Positions 34,664-44,290 of a DNA stretch of 64,000 nt are shown in pieces. The position numbers were made by a program, and so were the translations under genes. The notes beneath the pieces are model-generated. The model ran no database searches. It was not told the origin of the DNA and worked only from the letters and a program-made list of their open reading frames with translations. How positions within the stretch are numbered: position 1 is the first letter of the stretch; every line of letters starts with the position of its first letter. Source of the DNA: UBA974 sp002292405 (GTDB lineage Bacteria > Bacteroidota > Bacteroidia > Flavobacteriales_D > Sanyastnellaceae); NCBI GenBank assembly GCA_943842425.1, contig CALTBR010000001.1, forward strand, positions 372,001 to 436,000, given 5' to 3'.

Positions 34664-36616
34664 TCAGAACTTTGTGAGCGCGTCGTTGAGGTATTCTAGG
34701 AAAACTTCAGCGTCAGGATTGTAGCCTGCAGAACCGCCTATTTGGTCACCATCGTGATTAATTAAAACGTAGTAAGGCTGCGCATTACGGTTGAACTGTG
34801 ATGCCTGTAAATACGACCACTTCTTACCTATGGTGCGAATGTGAAATTCCTTTCCACCATACTCCTCAATTTTCCATTGGCTCTCCGGAATTTTAGTTCT
34901 ATCGTCAACGTATAGAGACACCAGGATCACATCTTCGTTCAAGATTTTAGCTACTCTTTCATCAGGCCAAACCTGTTCTTCCATCTTTCTACAATTCACA
35001 CAAGCCCACCCTGTGAAATCGAGAAGAAGTGGCTTACCAGATTCGATAGCGGCAGTCATAGCTTCGTCGTAATCTGTATAGTGAGCATCAACATAACCAT
35101 CGTCGTGAGCATAGATACTATAAAATACTGGAGGTGGAAACCCAGCGATAAGATTTACAGGCCCTCCCCACAAACCGGGAACCATGTAACCACCAAAGAG
35201 TAGAAATATCATCCCTAAAACTTTGCGGGTGGCTCCTATTTTCGCCCCCTTACTATCGTGAGGGAAGCGAATAAATCCGAAGAGGTAAACGGCAAGCACA
35301 AGAGACAAGATGATCCAAATTCCGATAAAAATCTCTCTCGGAAGAAGCCCCAACTGAAGAACCATATCTGCATTGCTCAAGAATTTGAAGGCAAACCCTA
35401 TCTCGACAAGACCTAAAACAACCTTCACAGTGTTAAGCCATCCACCCGCTGTAGGTAGAGAGTTAAGGTAACCAGGGAAAGCGCTGAAGAACATAAATGG
35501 CAGTGCGAGAGCGATAGAAAACCCGAGCATCACTGCAGTAGGGGCTGCGTATGATCCAGTGGCTGCTCCTGCAAGAGCACCTCCAATAAGCGGGCCTGTG
35601 CACGAAAAAGAAACGATAGCTAAGGTTGCCGCCATAAAGAAAATCCCTATTAAACCTCCTTTGTCAGATGCTGCATCAGCTTTGTTAGCCCAACTCTGAG
35701 GCAACGCAATTTCAAAGTATCCAAGGAAACTCAGGCCGAATATAACTAAGAGCAGGAATAATCCCACGTTGAAGTACGGATCAGTAGAAATCACGTTCAT
35801 GATGTCAACTCCGAAAATAGCTGTCAGAGAAAGTCCTAAAGCGGTATAGATAAAGATGATGAAGAATCCATAGATGATGGCATTTTTGATACCGGCGGAT
35901 TTGGTCTTACTTGTTTTTGTAAAGAAACTTACGGTCATAGGAATGAGTGGAAATACACAAGGCGTGAAAAGAGCTGCGAGTCCCAAACCGAATCCCATTA
36001 GAAAAATCAACAATAATCCTTCGTCTTCTTTTTCGTCTGAGCTGGAGTCTAAGTCGTCTTTGTCATCTCCAGCTTTATCGTGTGAGGGCAATTCTTTACA
36101 TATATGTTTAGATGGAGGGCAAAGGTCAGGGAGTTCAAAAAATGGCTTGATGTCTGACCATGCTAATTTGTAGTAAATGTCAGTAGGAGGAAGGCACATC
36201 ATTGCATTACAAACCATGTAAAGTAGAGACCCACTTAATGTGTCAGGAGACGAGATATTGGAGAGCTTTAGAGTCGCTTTCCAATAGACTTCTTCCTCAA
36301 AGAACTTAAGGTCCATCAAGAAGTTAGGGTCGTACTCAATATGAGGTGCACATTCCTCTACCCCTTCAATAATTTCGCCTGAATCTGTATAAAAACTTGT
36401 CGCAATCGGACCATCATCTGTATCTAAGAATTGTGAATAAATATGCCAACAGGCATCAAGGGAAGCGTGATAGACTACTTCAACCTCGCCCTCAATCGCA
36501 CCTTCATATAGATTTATTTCCCATGAAATGGGATCTTCCATTTGAGCTGACACATTATAAATACTGGCAGTTGCGAGGATGAAAACCGAAATAAAGGCGG
36601 TTAGAATACGTGTCAT
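34664..36616 (-). CDS. DsbD-like thiol:disulfide interchange protein
   Basis: Inner-membrane protein that carries reducing power from cytosolic thioredoxin to the periplasm. From the ATG at 36616 it is 650 residues: signal peptide (about 1-24), a periplasmic DsbD-alpha-like domain (about 25-170), a charged Asp/Ser/Glu linker, eight membrane segments with LFTPCVFPLIPM and SFSCTGPLIGG each holding a redox cysteine, and a C-terminal thioredoxin domain with WACVNCRKME (CVNC active site). The domain order alpha-beta-gamma matches DsbD. An upstream in-frame start at 36661 would precede the signal peptide and is rejected. Confidence 0.9.
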   Translation of the reverse strand: MTRILTAFISVFILATASIYNVSAQMEDPISWEINLYEGAIEGEVEVVYHASLDACWHIYSQFLDTDDGPIATSFYTDSGEIIEGVEECAPHIEYDPNFLMDLKFFEEEVYWKATLKLSNISSPDTLSGSLLYMVCNAMMCLPPTDIYYKLAWSDIKPFFELPDLCPPSKHICKELPSHDKAGDDKDDLDSSSDEKEDEGLLLIFLMGFGLGLAALFTPCVFPLIPMTVSFFTKTSKTKSAGIKNAIIYGFFIIFIYTALGLSLTAIFGVDIMNVISTDPYFNVGLFLLLVIFGLSFLGYFEIALPQSWANKADAASDKGGLIGIFFMAATLAIVSFSCTGPLIGGALAGAATGSYAAPTAVMLGFSIALALPFMFFSAFPGYLNSLPTAGGWLNTVKVVLGLVEIGFAFKFLSNADMVLQLGLLPREIFIGIWIILSLVLAVYLFGFIRFPHDSKGAKIGATRKVLGMIFLLFGGYMVPGLWGGPVNLIAGFPPPVFYSIYAHDDGYVDAHYTDYDEAMTAAIESGKPLLLDFTGWACVNCRKMEEQVWPDERVAKILNEDVILVSLYVDDRTKIPESQWKIEEYGGKEFHIRTIGKKWSYLQASQFNRNAQPYYVLINHDGDQIGGSAGYNPDAEVFLEYLNDALTKF

Positions 36617-36717
36617 AGTAGGAATTTTCTTGTGTTCAAAGATAGTTGGTACGACGAGCATGTGAAATCGTTTAATATATTTTATGGAATAGCCATTAAA
36701 CTTAGCCCGGAGACGGT

Positions 36718-38121
36718 TCAGATTTTCACTTCTAAAACGAATCGTTTTGTGGATTTAGTAATGGATACATTTCTGGAAATTCTAGACCAAACTTCATCTT
36801 CTCCAGCGACAAAAACCCACAAGATATTGCCTTTTGCATCTTGTAGTACGCGCGCTGTGGCTCTCGAAAGATGAGGCACTTTCCATTGAGTTAGAAGGTC
36901 GCTAATATTTACACTACCTTCCATTCCGCTTGGATCAAGTTTATCTCCGTTTGCCCATGTACGCCATATCAGTGGGTGTTCAATAGAGTGGAAATCGAGC
37001 CATAGGATTTCAGGAGATTTTGGAGAAGGCATCTCTAAATCCACGATTTCACAAGTCCATGAAAGATTTTTAAATGTCCCATTTTCGGTATTGAGCGTAC
37101 AGGCAGAATATGATTCATTCTTTGCGTTTTCTGCTTCTAATTTCCTTAAAATGATGTATTCGCGCTCTCGAACCAATGAGTCGTCTTCAAAAACTACTTC
37201 AGCTCCTATGGATGCACGTTTGAGCAAGTATGCTTGTTCTCGTGATCCAAAAGGCCATTTCCTTTCGAGTAATAATTTATCCAAAACCCGATCTCCCCAT
37301 GCAGATTCTCCTAATAATTTTAAGTTTATTCGGCAAATTTCGTTGACTGGTTCGTTTGATGAAGTATTTGATGAAAAGTCGTAATATTGAACGATATCTC
37401 TAGACGCATCGCTCATAGATATTTCTACTGCAGCAGCTTGAGATCGTAGTCTGTTGGTCCATTCTGCGAGGTGAGAAGTCGCGCCAGGTCTTATAGACTC
37501 TAATAAAGGCAGGACTTCATTTCGGATGCGATTTCTCAGATACTTATTGCTTTTGTTAGATAGATCCTCTCTAAAAGGAACTTTATCAAGCTTTACCCAA
37601 TCTTCAATTTCTTCTTGGCTCCAACTGAGAAATGGTCTTACCGTATTTACGTTTCTTGGCGCCATGGCACCTAATGATGATGGGGAAACACCTCTGAGTA
37701 GGTTAATGAGCAATGTTTCTGTTTGGTCTTTTAAATGATGCGCAACTGCAATAAAACTCGCCCCCCGTTCCACTCTTAATTGCTCAAACCAAGCATACCT
37801 CAACCGCCTCGCCGCCTCTTGAATTCCATTCCCTTTTTGTTCCGCCTCCTTATCGGCAGGAAGATGTTTCACGTGACATACAACCCCATTTTCTTCACAC
37901 CATGACATTACGCTTTCTGAATCTGCCTCACTGTCCGCGCCCCGTAACTTGAAATTTACGTGCGCTACCTCAAATCTCGCCCCAATCTTTAACATCGCAT
38001 TCACTAGGCACATAGAATCCACACCTCCACTACACGCTACGATTACAAGCTCACCATCTGTAACCCCGCATTCAGATAGGTCATTTTGAAATCGTGTTTT
38101 ATAGAGATGTTGTAGGTTCAT
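36718..38121 (-). CDS. tilS: tRNA(Ile)-lysidine synthase
   Basis: Attaches lysine to C34 of the minor isoleucine tRNA so that it reads AUA. The PP-loop SGGVDS at residues 31-36 binds ATP; AHHLKDQTETLLINLLRG (about 125-142) and KYLRNRIRNEVLPLL (about 183-197) are diagnostic. The C-terminal TilS substrate-binding domain is present (HPLIWRTWANGDKL onward). Length 467 is normal. It is between the DsbD-like gene and pabB on the same strand. Confidence 0.93.
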   Translation of the reverse strand: MNLQHLYKTRFQNDLSECGVTDGELVIVACSGGVDSMCLVNAMLKIGARFEVAHVNFKLRGADSEADSESVMSWCEENGVVCHVKHLPADKEAEQKGNGIQEAARRLRYAWFEQLRVERGASFIAVAHHLKDQTETLLINLLRGVSPSSLGAMAPRNVNTVRPFLSWSQEEIEDWVKLDKVPFREDLSNKSNKYLRNRIRNEVLPLLESIRPGATSHLAEWTNRLRSQAAAVEISMSDASRDIVQYYDFSSNTSSNEPVNEICRINLKLLGESAWGDRVLDKLLLERKWPFGSREQAYLLKRASIGAEVVFEDDSLVREREYIILRKLEAENAKNESYSACTLNTENGTFKNLSWTCEIVDLEMPSPKSPEILWLDFHSIEHPLIWRTWANGDKLDPSGMEGSVNISDLLTQWKVPHLSRATARVLQDAKGNILWVFVAGEDEVWSRISRNVSITKSTKRFVLEVKI

Positions 38122-38163
38122 ATTGAATCTTCAAATTCGGTCGAATATACAAACGATGAGGAA

Positions 38164-39399
38164 CTAATCATTTACAGTTTTAAAGATCGCATCGGCTTTT
38201 AGTTGGCATTCTTGGTATTCTTGTTCGGGATCGCTCAAGGAAGTGATAGCTCCTCCTACACTTGCCATCAAAACCTCTGAAATAGAGTTGTGGAAAAGGG
38301 AGCGGATAAGTACGTTAAGGTCGAAGTCGCCAGTAGGGGAGATGTAACCTATGGATCCGGAATATGCGCCACGTCCTTCTAATTCAAGCTGGTCTATGTG
38401 TTTCATGGCTGAGATTTTCGGCGCACCTGTCATTGACCCCATTGGAAAGGTAGCACGAAGTATATCAGAAATTCCTTTTTCTGGGGAGATGCTACATTCG
38501 ATAGTGGAAACCATTTGATGCACAGTCTCTAAAGAATAAATGCTGCAAAGATCGGTAACTTCGACTGACGCCTTTTCAGCGACACGACTTAAGTCGTTTC
38601 GAACTAGATCAACAATCATCACGTTTTCGGCACGTTCCTTTTCACTGTTCTGAAGGGCGTGAGCAAGGGCCTTATCTTCTTCTGGTGAGACACCTCTACG
38701 GACTGTACCTTTTATGGGTTGAGAAATGAGTCGCCCTGCTTCTTTCTTTAAAAATCGCTCAGGACTTCCGCTCATAATTCGGTATGGCCCGCATTGTAAG
38801 TACGCACTGAAGGGGGCTTGTGTTAGGTTTTGTAGTCGACGAAAAAGGGGCCAGCTCGTATTTGAATCGGTTTGGCCTTTGAGGGGCATACAAAGGTTGA
38901 GTTCGTACACGTCACCTTGTTGGATAAGTTGTTTTACCTTTTCGAAAGCACTGAGATATTGAGTTTTATCCCAAGACCAAACCATTTCTCCTTGAATCTC
39001 CTCAGGAACTTTACTCTTTTTTTTAATTGACTCAAGAGCTTCTATCATTCTAGGGTCGTCGTCGTCACCACTTAAAATTTCTACAGACGAATCGGAAAAT
39101 CTAATCGCGATTTCAGGTTCCCACCAAGCTACGACGGGATGGCCTAGAGGGCTTGGGTTGCGAGTTTCAAGATGCTCTATTTCGTTTTTTAGATCGTAAC
39201 CAAGCCAACCGAAACTCCAAGAACTCGCCAATTTGCTAAAATCCTCGAATGCTTCGAGAATGCCGGTTTGGGGTTTTTCGAAAATAAGTTTACGTTTTGA
39301 TCCAAGACCTAAATAGCTAAAGGCGTTTGGAGTTGGGTCAAAAAGAAGTACAACGTGAGATTCACTTTCAGAGAGAGAATTTAAATCAGGGACGTGCAC
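38164..39399 (-). CDS. pabB: Aminodeoxychorismate synthase component I
   Basis: Chorismate-binding enzyme, 411 residues. The conserved core reads LNLCMPLKGQ, YRIMSGSPERFL, PIKGTVRRGV, MIVDLVRNDLSRV and GSMTGAPKISAMKHID. The lysine in PIKGT distinguishes PabB (4-amino-4-deoxychorismate for folate) from TrpE, which has alanine there. The N-terminal domain is short and lacks a clear tryptophan-binding site, which also favours PabB. It is on the minus strand just after lpdA, with a 14-base gap. No pabA or pabC in the window. Confidence 0.85.
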   Translation of the reverse strand: MHVPDLNSLSESESHVVLLFDPTPNAFSYLGLGSKRKLIFEKPQTGILEAFEDFSKLASSWSFGWLGYDLKNEIEHLETRNPSPLGHPVVAWWEPEIAIRFSDSSVEILSGDDDDPRMIEALESIKKKSKVPEEIQGEMVWSWDKTQYLSAFEKVKQLIQQGDVYELNLCMPLKGQTDSNTSWPLFRRLQNLTQAPFSAYLQCGPYRIMSGSPERFLKKEAGRLISQPIKGTVRRGVSPEEDKALAHALQNSEKERAENVMIVDLVRNDLSRVAEKASVEVTDLCSIYSLETVHQMVSTIECSISPEKGISDILRATFPMGSMTGAPKISAMKHIDQLELEGRGAYSGSIGYISPTGDFDLNVLIRSLFHNSISEVLMASVGGAITSLSDPEQEYQECQLKADAIFKTVND

Positions 39400-39413
39400 T
39401 TTGGAATGATTTT

Positions 39414-40817
39414 TTAAATGTGAAGCGCCCTATCACCAGTAGCTGCCAGAGCTGCTTCCTTCAAAGCCTCGGTGAATGTAGGGTGGGCGTGACTCATTCG
39501 GGAGATATCCTCTGCGGAAGCACGGAATTCCATTGCGACGACAGCTTCCGCGATCATATCGGCGGCGCGAGGACCAATCATATGAATTCCTAGAATTTCA
39601 TCCGTCTCTGCATGAGCTAGGACTTTAACTTGCCCGTCAGTATCCATACTCGCACGAGCACGTCCACTGGCTTTAAATGGGAAAGACCCCACCTTATAAT
39701 TGACTTTATCGGCTTTTAATTGCTCCTCGGAGCGGCCTACAGATGCAACTTCAGGCCAAGTGTAAACAACCCCTGGGATTAGGTTGTAATCTATGTGTGG
39801 ATTTTCGCCGTTCATAGTTTCTGCTACAAATACACCTTCCTCTTCGGCCTTGTGAGCTAGCATTGCGCCTTTAATAACGTCACCTATAGCATAGATGTGG
39901 GGTTGAGATGTGCGAAGATTGCCATCTACCGGAATCATTCCACGCTCGTCAGTATAGATTCCGACGGCTTCGAGGTTGAGACCATCAGTAAACGGTTTGC
40001 GCCCAACACTGACAAGGCAGTATTCCGCTTTAAAAGTTAGTTCTTCCCCTTTTTTATTATCAGCCTTTACTGTTACGCTCCTACCTGCTGCTTTCACCTC
40101 TTTTACTCCTGCTTTAAGATGAAACTTCATCCCTAGTTTTTTCAATGATCGAAGTAGATCTTTTCCAAGAGCTCTATCCATATTAGGAATTAAAGCATCC
40201 ATATATTCGATTACTGTAACTTCAGTTCCTAGACGAGCATATACAGATCCTAACTCTAACCCGATAACACCGCCTCCTATGACGATAAGGGATTTAGGGA
40301 GTTTGGCAAGAGAAAGAGCTTCAGTAGAAGTGATGACACGCTTTTTATCAATTTCGATAAATGGGAGGGAGCTAGGCTTAGAGCCAGTAGCAATGATCAC
40401 ATTTTTTGCGCCGAGATGGTATACATCGCCTTTAGAAGGTGTTACAGAAATGGAGTGAGAATCTACGAAGGCTCCGAGTCCGTGATGAACGTCGATGTTG
40501 TTCTTTTTCATTAGGAAGTCAATGCCTGCAGTAGTAGCACCAACAACTTCATTTTTACGACTTATCATTTGAGGGAAATCGAGAGATAAAGCACCCATTC
40601 TGATGCCATGAGCAGAGAATTGCTCTTTCGCACGGTGATAATGTTCTGAACTGTCGAGTAGAGCTTTCGAAGGAATACACCCTACGTTGAGGCAGGTTCC
40701 ACCTAAGCTTGAGTACTTCTCAATAAGAGCAGTTTTATTACCAAGTTGTGCAGATCGGATAGCTGCTACGTAGCCTCCAGGACCACTTCCAATAACGATT
40801 GAGTCGTACGATTCCAT
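39414..40817 (-). CDS. lpdA: Dihydrolipoyl dehydrogenase
   Basis: E3 flavoprotein of 2-oxo-acid dehydrogenase complexes; reoxidises dihydrolipoamide with NAD. From the ATG at 40817 it is about 467 residues: FAD-binding GSGPGGYVAAIRSAQLG, the redox disulfide in GGTCLNVGCIPSK, the NAD site VIGGGVIGLELG, and the catalytic His in HAHPTFTEAL. An upstream in-frame start at 40895 is rejected because the first 26 residues precede the conserved start. TAATTTTG lies 8 bases before the ATG. It probably serves the SucA/OdhB complex encoded at 45-49 kb. Confidence 0.95.
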   Translation of the reverse strand: MESYDSIVIGSGPGGYVAAIRSAQLGNKTALIEKYSSLGGTCLNVGCIPSKALLDSSEHYHRAKEQFSAHGIRMGALSLDFPQMISRKNEVVGATTAGIDFLMKKNNIDVHHGLGAFVDSHSISVTPSKGDVYHLGAKNVIIATGSKPSSLPFIEIDKKRVITSTEALSLAKLPKSLIVIGGGVIGLELGSVYARLGTEVTVIEYMDALIPNMDRALGKDLLRSLKKLGMKFHLKAGVKEVKAAGRSVTVKADNKKGEELTFKAEYCLVSVGRKPFTDGLNLEAVGIYTDERGMIPVDGNLRTSQPHIYAIGDVIKGAMLAHKAEEEGVFVAETMNGENPHIDYNLIPGVVYTWPEVASVGRSEEQLKADKVNYKVGSFPFKASGRARASMDTDGQVKVLAHAETDEILGIHMIGPRAADMIAEAVVAMEFRASAEDISRMSHAHPTFTEALKEAALAATGDRALHI

Positions 40818-40895
40818 AACAGTTGCAAAATTAGATGCAATTAGGCGACAAAGGTAGCCAACTCTTGCCCGCTCTGTTGTTTCTTTGTCGGGCAT

Positions 40896-43406
40896 ATGTG
40901 GTCAAAATTCGCTTCAATTATATTGCGCTACCGTTTTGCGGTGCTTATCGCTCTTGGTGGTATGACTGTTTTCATGGCGACTTACATCCCTAAACTTAGA
41001 CTTGTTTATGAATTCGGGGGGTTGTTGCCAGAGGATGATTCGACATATATCGACCATATTAAGTTTCTAGAGCATTTTGGGGCAGATGGAAATTTACTCG
41101 TTCTTGGAATTGACGATACAAAGATTTATGATGCAGAAAGCTTCCAGGATTGGTATGATCTTGCTGAAGACATAAGTGATGTGAGAGTTGTAGTTGACGG
41201 AGTAGAGACTCAAATTATCGATTCAGTTTTCAGTGTTAATCAAGCTTTTACAGTTGAGAAGGATACTTCTGATGCGACTTTTAAAGTTGTTCCTTTAGCG
41301 CCAGATTTAACGAGAGGTGGTCCCGCTTTAAGCCAAGAAAGGGTAGATGAAATCTACTCTCAAGTGAGGAACTTGCCATTCTATGACGGATTGCTTTTCT
41401 CTAAAAAGTCTGATGCGACACTGATGATGGTCTTTATTGATCCAGTACTTTTCAATTCTGAAGACAGGGGTACTGTAGTTGAGGATATTACTGCCCTTGC
41501 TGATAAATGGAGCGAAAAAACAGGAATGAAAGTCTACATGAGTGGACTTCCCTTTGTTAGAATTGAAATGACCAGTGAAGTTAAAGGTGAGATAGGTTGG
41601 TTTATCGCTGCGGCGCTTTTAGTAACGTTCTTGCTCTTACTTATTTTCTTTAGAAACTTTATTACGGCGCTGGTTTGTTTGAGTGTGGTGTCAATAGGTG
41701 TTGTTTGGTCTACTGCATCGATAGCGGTGTTTAATTTCCCCATCACGCTTCTTATGTCTCTTATCCCTCCTTTAATCATCGTTATTGGAGTGCCTAATTG
41801 TATATATCTGGTGAATAAATATCACGCGGAATACAAGAAGCATGGGAATAAAGCTATGGCTTTACAAAGGATGATTATTAAAGTGGGAAATGCAACGCTA
41901 CTTACAAACATCACTACCGCTTTGGGCTTTGCGACTTTTATGTTCACTGAGAGCAGTATATTGAAAGAATTCGGCACTATCGCGGCTCTTAATATTTCAG
42001 CAGTTTTTGTCATTTCCATAACTTTAATCCCAGCTCTTCTTACTCTTTTACCTCCTCCAGCTGAACGCCAAACTTCTCATCTAGATCGCAAATGGGTTTT
42101 CAAAATAGTACAGATTTTTACGCATCTTGTTCAAGATCGAAGACGCCTTGTGTATCTCTTAACTGTTACGGTTTTAGGACTTTCTATTGCTGGAATGGTA
42201 CAGGTGAAGACGACCGGAAACGTTGTCGATGACCTTCCAGATAATGGCAGAGTTCAGACTGATTTGGCTTGGATAGAGGAGAATTTTAATGGTGTAATGC
42301 CCTTCGAAATGCTTATTGATTCTAGGGAAGAGGGAGAGGCATTGTCACTTGAGAACCTTAAGAAAATCGAACGTATGCAGAACTTACTTGCTGAATATCC
42401 TGAATTCAGTAAAAGTTTATCTGCTGTAGATGCGACTAAAATTGCTATGCAGGCTTTAAATAATGGAAAGAGATCGGGTTACCGCCTGCCGATTTCTAGC
42501 AGAGAGAAGATGACGCTACGCTCATACACTCGTAGAACGGAAAAGAAAGCTCAAGATAGCGAGAATGCGTCTAGTGTTTTGAGGAATTTCCTTGATTCTT
42601 CTCAAACGATAACACGTATTTCTGCTCAAATTGCCGATATCGGTACACTAGAAATGGATGCCTTAATTGACGATTTGCGTCCTCGCATGGATTCCATATT
42701 CCCCAAATCTAAGTACGACGTTACGTTGACCGGTACTAGTATAGTATTACTTGAGGGGACTCACTATCTCATAAAAAATCTCGCAATCAGCATTACTCTT
42801 GCGATTATTCTTATAGCCCTTTTAATGGCGCTTCTATTCACCTCGGTCCGAATGGTGTTTATCGCCCTACTTCCTAACATTATGCCCCTGCTATTTACTG
42901 CCGGAGTGATGGGTTGGACGGGCATTCCTATAAAGCCATCTACCATTCTAGTATTCTCTATTGCCTTCGGGATTTCGGTTGATGATACCATCCACTTCCT
43001 TGCCAAATACAGGCAAGAACTAAAACGTTTAGACTGGAATATCAAGAGAGCGGTAATACTCGCAGTTGAAGAAACAGGAGTTAGCATGATGTACACTTCT
43101 ATCGTTCTCTTTTGTGGGTTTATGATGTTCTCTATGTCTGAATTCGACGGTACTCGCTCGCTAGGAATTCTTGTAAGTGTAACTCTTTTCGTAGCGATGT
43201 TCGCTAACCTCATTCTCCTACCGTCCTTATTACTTAGTTTCGAGAAGTATGTTACCACGAAATCTTTCCAAGAGCCTATGATGGAGTTAATAGACGAGGA
43301 GAATGATATCGAACTTGAGGAATTAAAGGTACAATTAGGGCTCACACCAGGTAAAGGCGAGGAGTCACATGAAGATTTAGTAAAACGCCGTAAATTAGAT
43401 TCATGA
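40896..43406 (+). CDS. RND superfamily exporter (MMPL type)
   Basis: An 836-residue inner-membrane protein with two repeats of one plus five membrane segments around two periplasmic domains. Characteristic parts are YEFGGLLPEDDSTYIDH (about 38-54), the segment-4-like IPPLIIVIGVPNCIYLVNKYH, and in the second half SIAFGISVDDTIHFLAKY with paired acidic residues that carry protons. This is the MMPL/hopanoid-RND branch, with no membrane-fusion partner nearby. It overlaps rmlA as ATGA, so it belongs with rmlA and the prenyl synthase. The cargo is probably a lipid or glycolipid, by inference only. Divergent from lpdA. Confidence 0.88.
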   Translation: MWSKFASIILRYRFAVLIALGGMTVFMATYIPKLRLVYEFGGLLPEDDSTYIDHIKFLEHFGADGNLLVLGIDDTKIYDAESFQDWYDLAEDISDVRVVVDGVETQIIDSVFSVNQAFTVEKDTSDATFKVVPLAPDLTRGGPALSQERVDEIYSQVRNLPFYDGLLFSKKSDATLMMVFIDPVLFNSEDRGTVVEDITALADKWSEKTGMKVYMSGLPFVRIEMTSEVKGEIGWFIAAALLVTFLLLLIFFRNFITALVCLSVVSIGVVWSTASIAVFNFPITLLMSLIPPLIIVIGVPNCIYLVNKYHAEYKKHGNKAMALQRMIIKVGNATLLTNITTALGFATFMFTESSILKEFGTIAALNISAVFVISITLIPALLTLLPPPAERQTSHLDRKWVFKIVQIFTHLVQDRRRLVYLLTVTVLGLSIAGMVQVKTTGNVVDDLPDNGRVQTDLAWIEENFNGVMPFEMLIDSREEGEALSLENLKKIERMQNLLAEYPEFSKSLSAVDATKIAMQALNNGKRSGYRLPISSREKMTLRSYTRRTEKKAQDSENASSVLRNFLDSSQTITRISAQIADIGTLEMDALIDDLRPRMDSIFPKSKYDVTLTGTSIVLLEGTHYLIKNLAISITLAIILIALLMALLFTSVRMVFIALLPNIMPLLFTAGVMGWTGIPIKPSTILVFSIAFGISVDDTIHFLAKYRQELKRLDWNIKRAVILAVEETGVSMMYTSIVLFCGFMMFSMSEFDGTRSLGILVSVTLFVAMFANLILLPSLLLSFEKYVTTKSFQEPMMELIDEENDIELEELKVQLGLTPGKGEESHEDLVKRRKLDS

Positions 43407-44275
43407 AAGGGATCATTTTAGCTGGAGGAAGCGGCACTCGACTTTGGCCACTTACGAAAGCAGTGAGTAAACAACTCATGCCTGTCTTTGATAAACCTAT
43501 GATTTATTACCCTATTTCGACGCTTATGTTAGCCGGAATTAGAGAAATTCTAATCATTACGACGCCTGAAGATTCAGATGCTTTTAAAAAACTTTTGGGT
43601 GATGGCTGTCAGCTTGGATGCACTTTCGAGTATGCCGTACAGGAGGTTCCTAACGGTCTCGCTCAAGCATTTGTGATAGGCGAGGAATTTATAGGGGATA
43701 GCAATGTAGCTCTAGTTTTAGGAGACAATATCTTCCATGGAAATCATTTTGGACGCCAAATGCGCTCCAATATCTCCACAGAAGGCGCTCTCATATACGC
43801 TTACTATGTTCGGGATCCAGAGAGGTATGGAGTGGTAGATTTCGATGGAGAAGGCAATGCGATAAGCTTGGAGGAGAAACCCACGAACCCTAAGTCTAAT
43901 TTCGCTATTCCAGGCCTGTATTTCTACGATAACAATGTTGTTGATATTGCAAAAAAACTTAAGCCAAGCGCTCGTGGAGAGTATGAGATTACGGATATAA
44001 ACAAGGCCTATTTAGAACGAGGTAAACTCAAGGTTAGTAAGCTAAATAGAAATATGGCCTGGTTAGATACCGGAACACACGAAAGTCTACACGCAGCCTC
44101 GCAATATGTCCAGGTAGTGGAACAAAGACAGGGTCTTAAAATCGGCTGCATCGAAGAAGTTGCATGGAGAATGAGCTATATAAACGATGCAGAATTGAGG
44201 GAACTGGCAGAACCACTTCGCAAAAGCGGATATGGAGGTTACTTGCTTGCTCAAATAGCTAAAAAATCTAGATAA
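43403..44275 (+). CDS. rmlA: Glucose-1-phosphate thymidylyltransferase
   Basis: Joins dTTP and glucose 1-phosphate to dTDP-glucose, the first committed step of dTDP-rhamnose synthesis. Length 290. The nucleotide-binding LAGGSGTRLWPLTKAVSKQL (about 6-25), FDKPMIYYPISTLMLAGI, and LVLGDNIFHG (about 105-114) are textbook RmlA, with LEEKPTNPKSNFA and WLDTGTHESL further on. Overlaps the exporter gene by 4 bases. The rmlD part of the pathway is in a separate fusion gene at 58.8 kb; rmlB and rmlC are not in the window. Confidence 0.96.
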   Translation: MKGIILAGGSGTRLWPLTKAVSKQLMPVFDKPMIYYPISTLMLAGIREILIITTPEDSDAFKKLLGDGCQLGCTFEYAVQEVPNGLAQAFVIGEEFIGDSNVALVLGDNIFHGNHFGRQMRSNISTEGALIYAYYVRDPERYGVVDFDGEGNAISLEEKPTNPKSNFAIPGLYFYDNNVVDIAKKLKPSARGEYEITDINKAYLERGKLKVSKLNRNMAWLDTGTHESLHAASQYVQVVEQRQGLKIGCIEEVAWRMSYINDAELRELAEPLRKSGYGGYLLAQIAKKSR

Positions 44276-44290
44276 AGAAGAAGGAATAGG

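Noticed and set aside
38164..39399. Anthranilate synthase component I (TrpE) for the chorismate enzyme
   Set aside because: PIKGT carries the lysine typical of PabB and no tryptophan operon genes are nearby.
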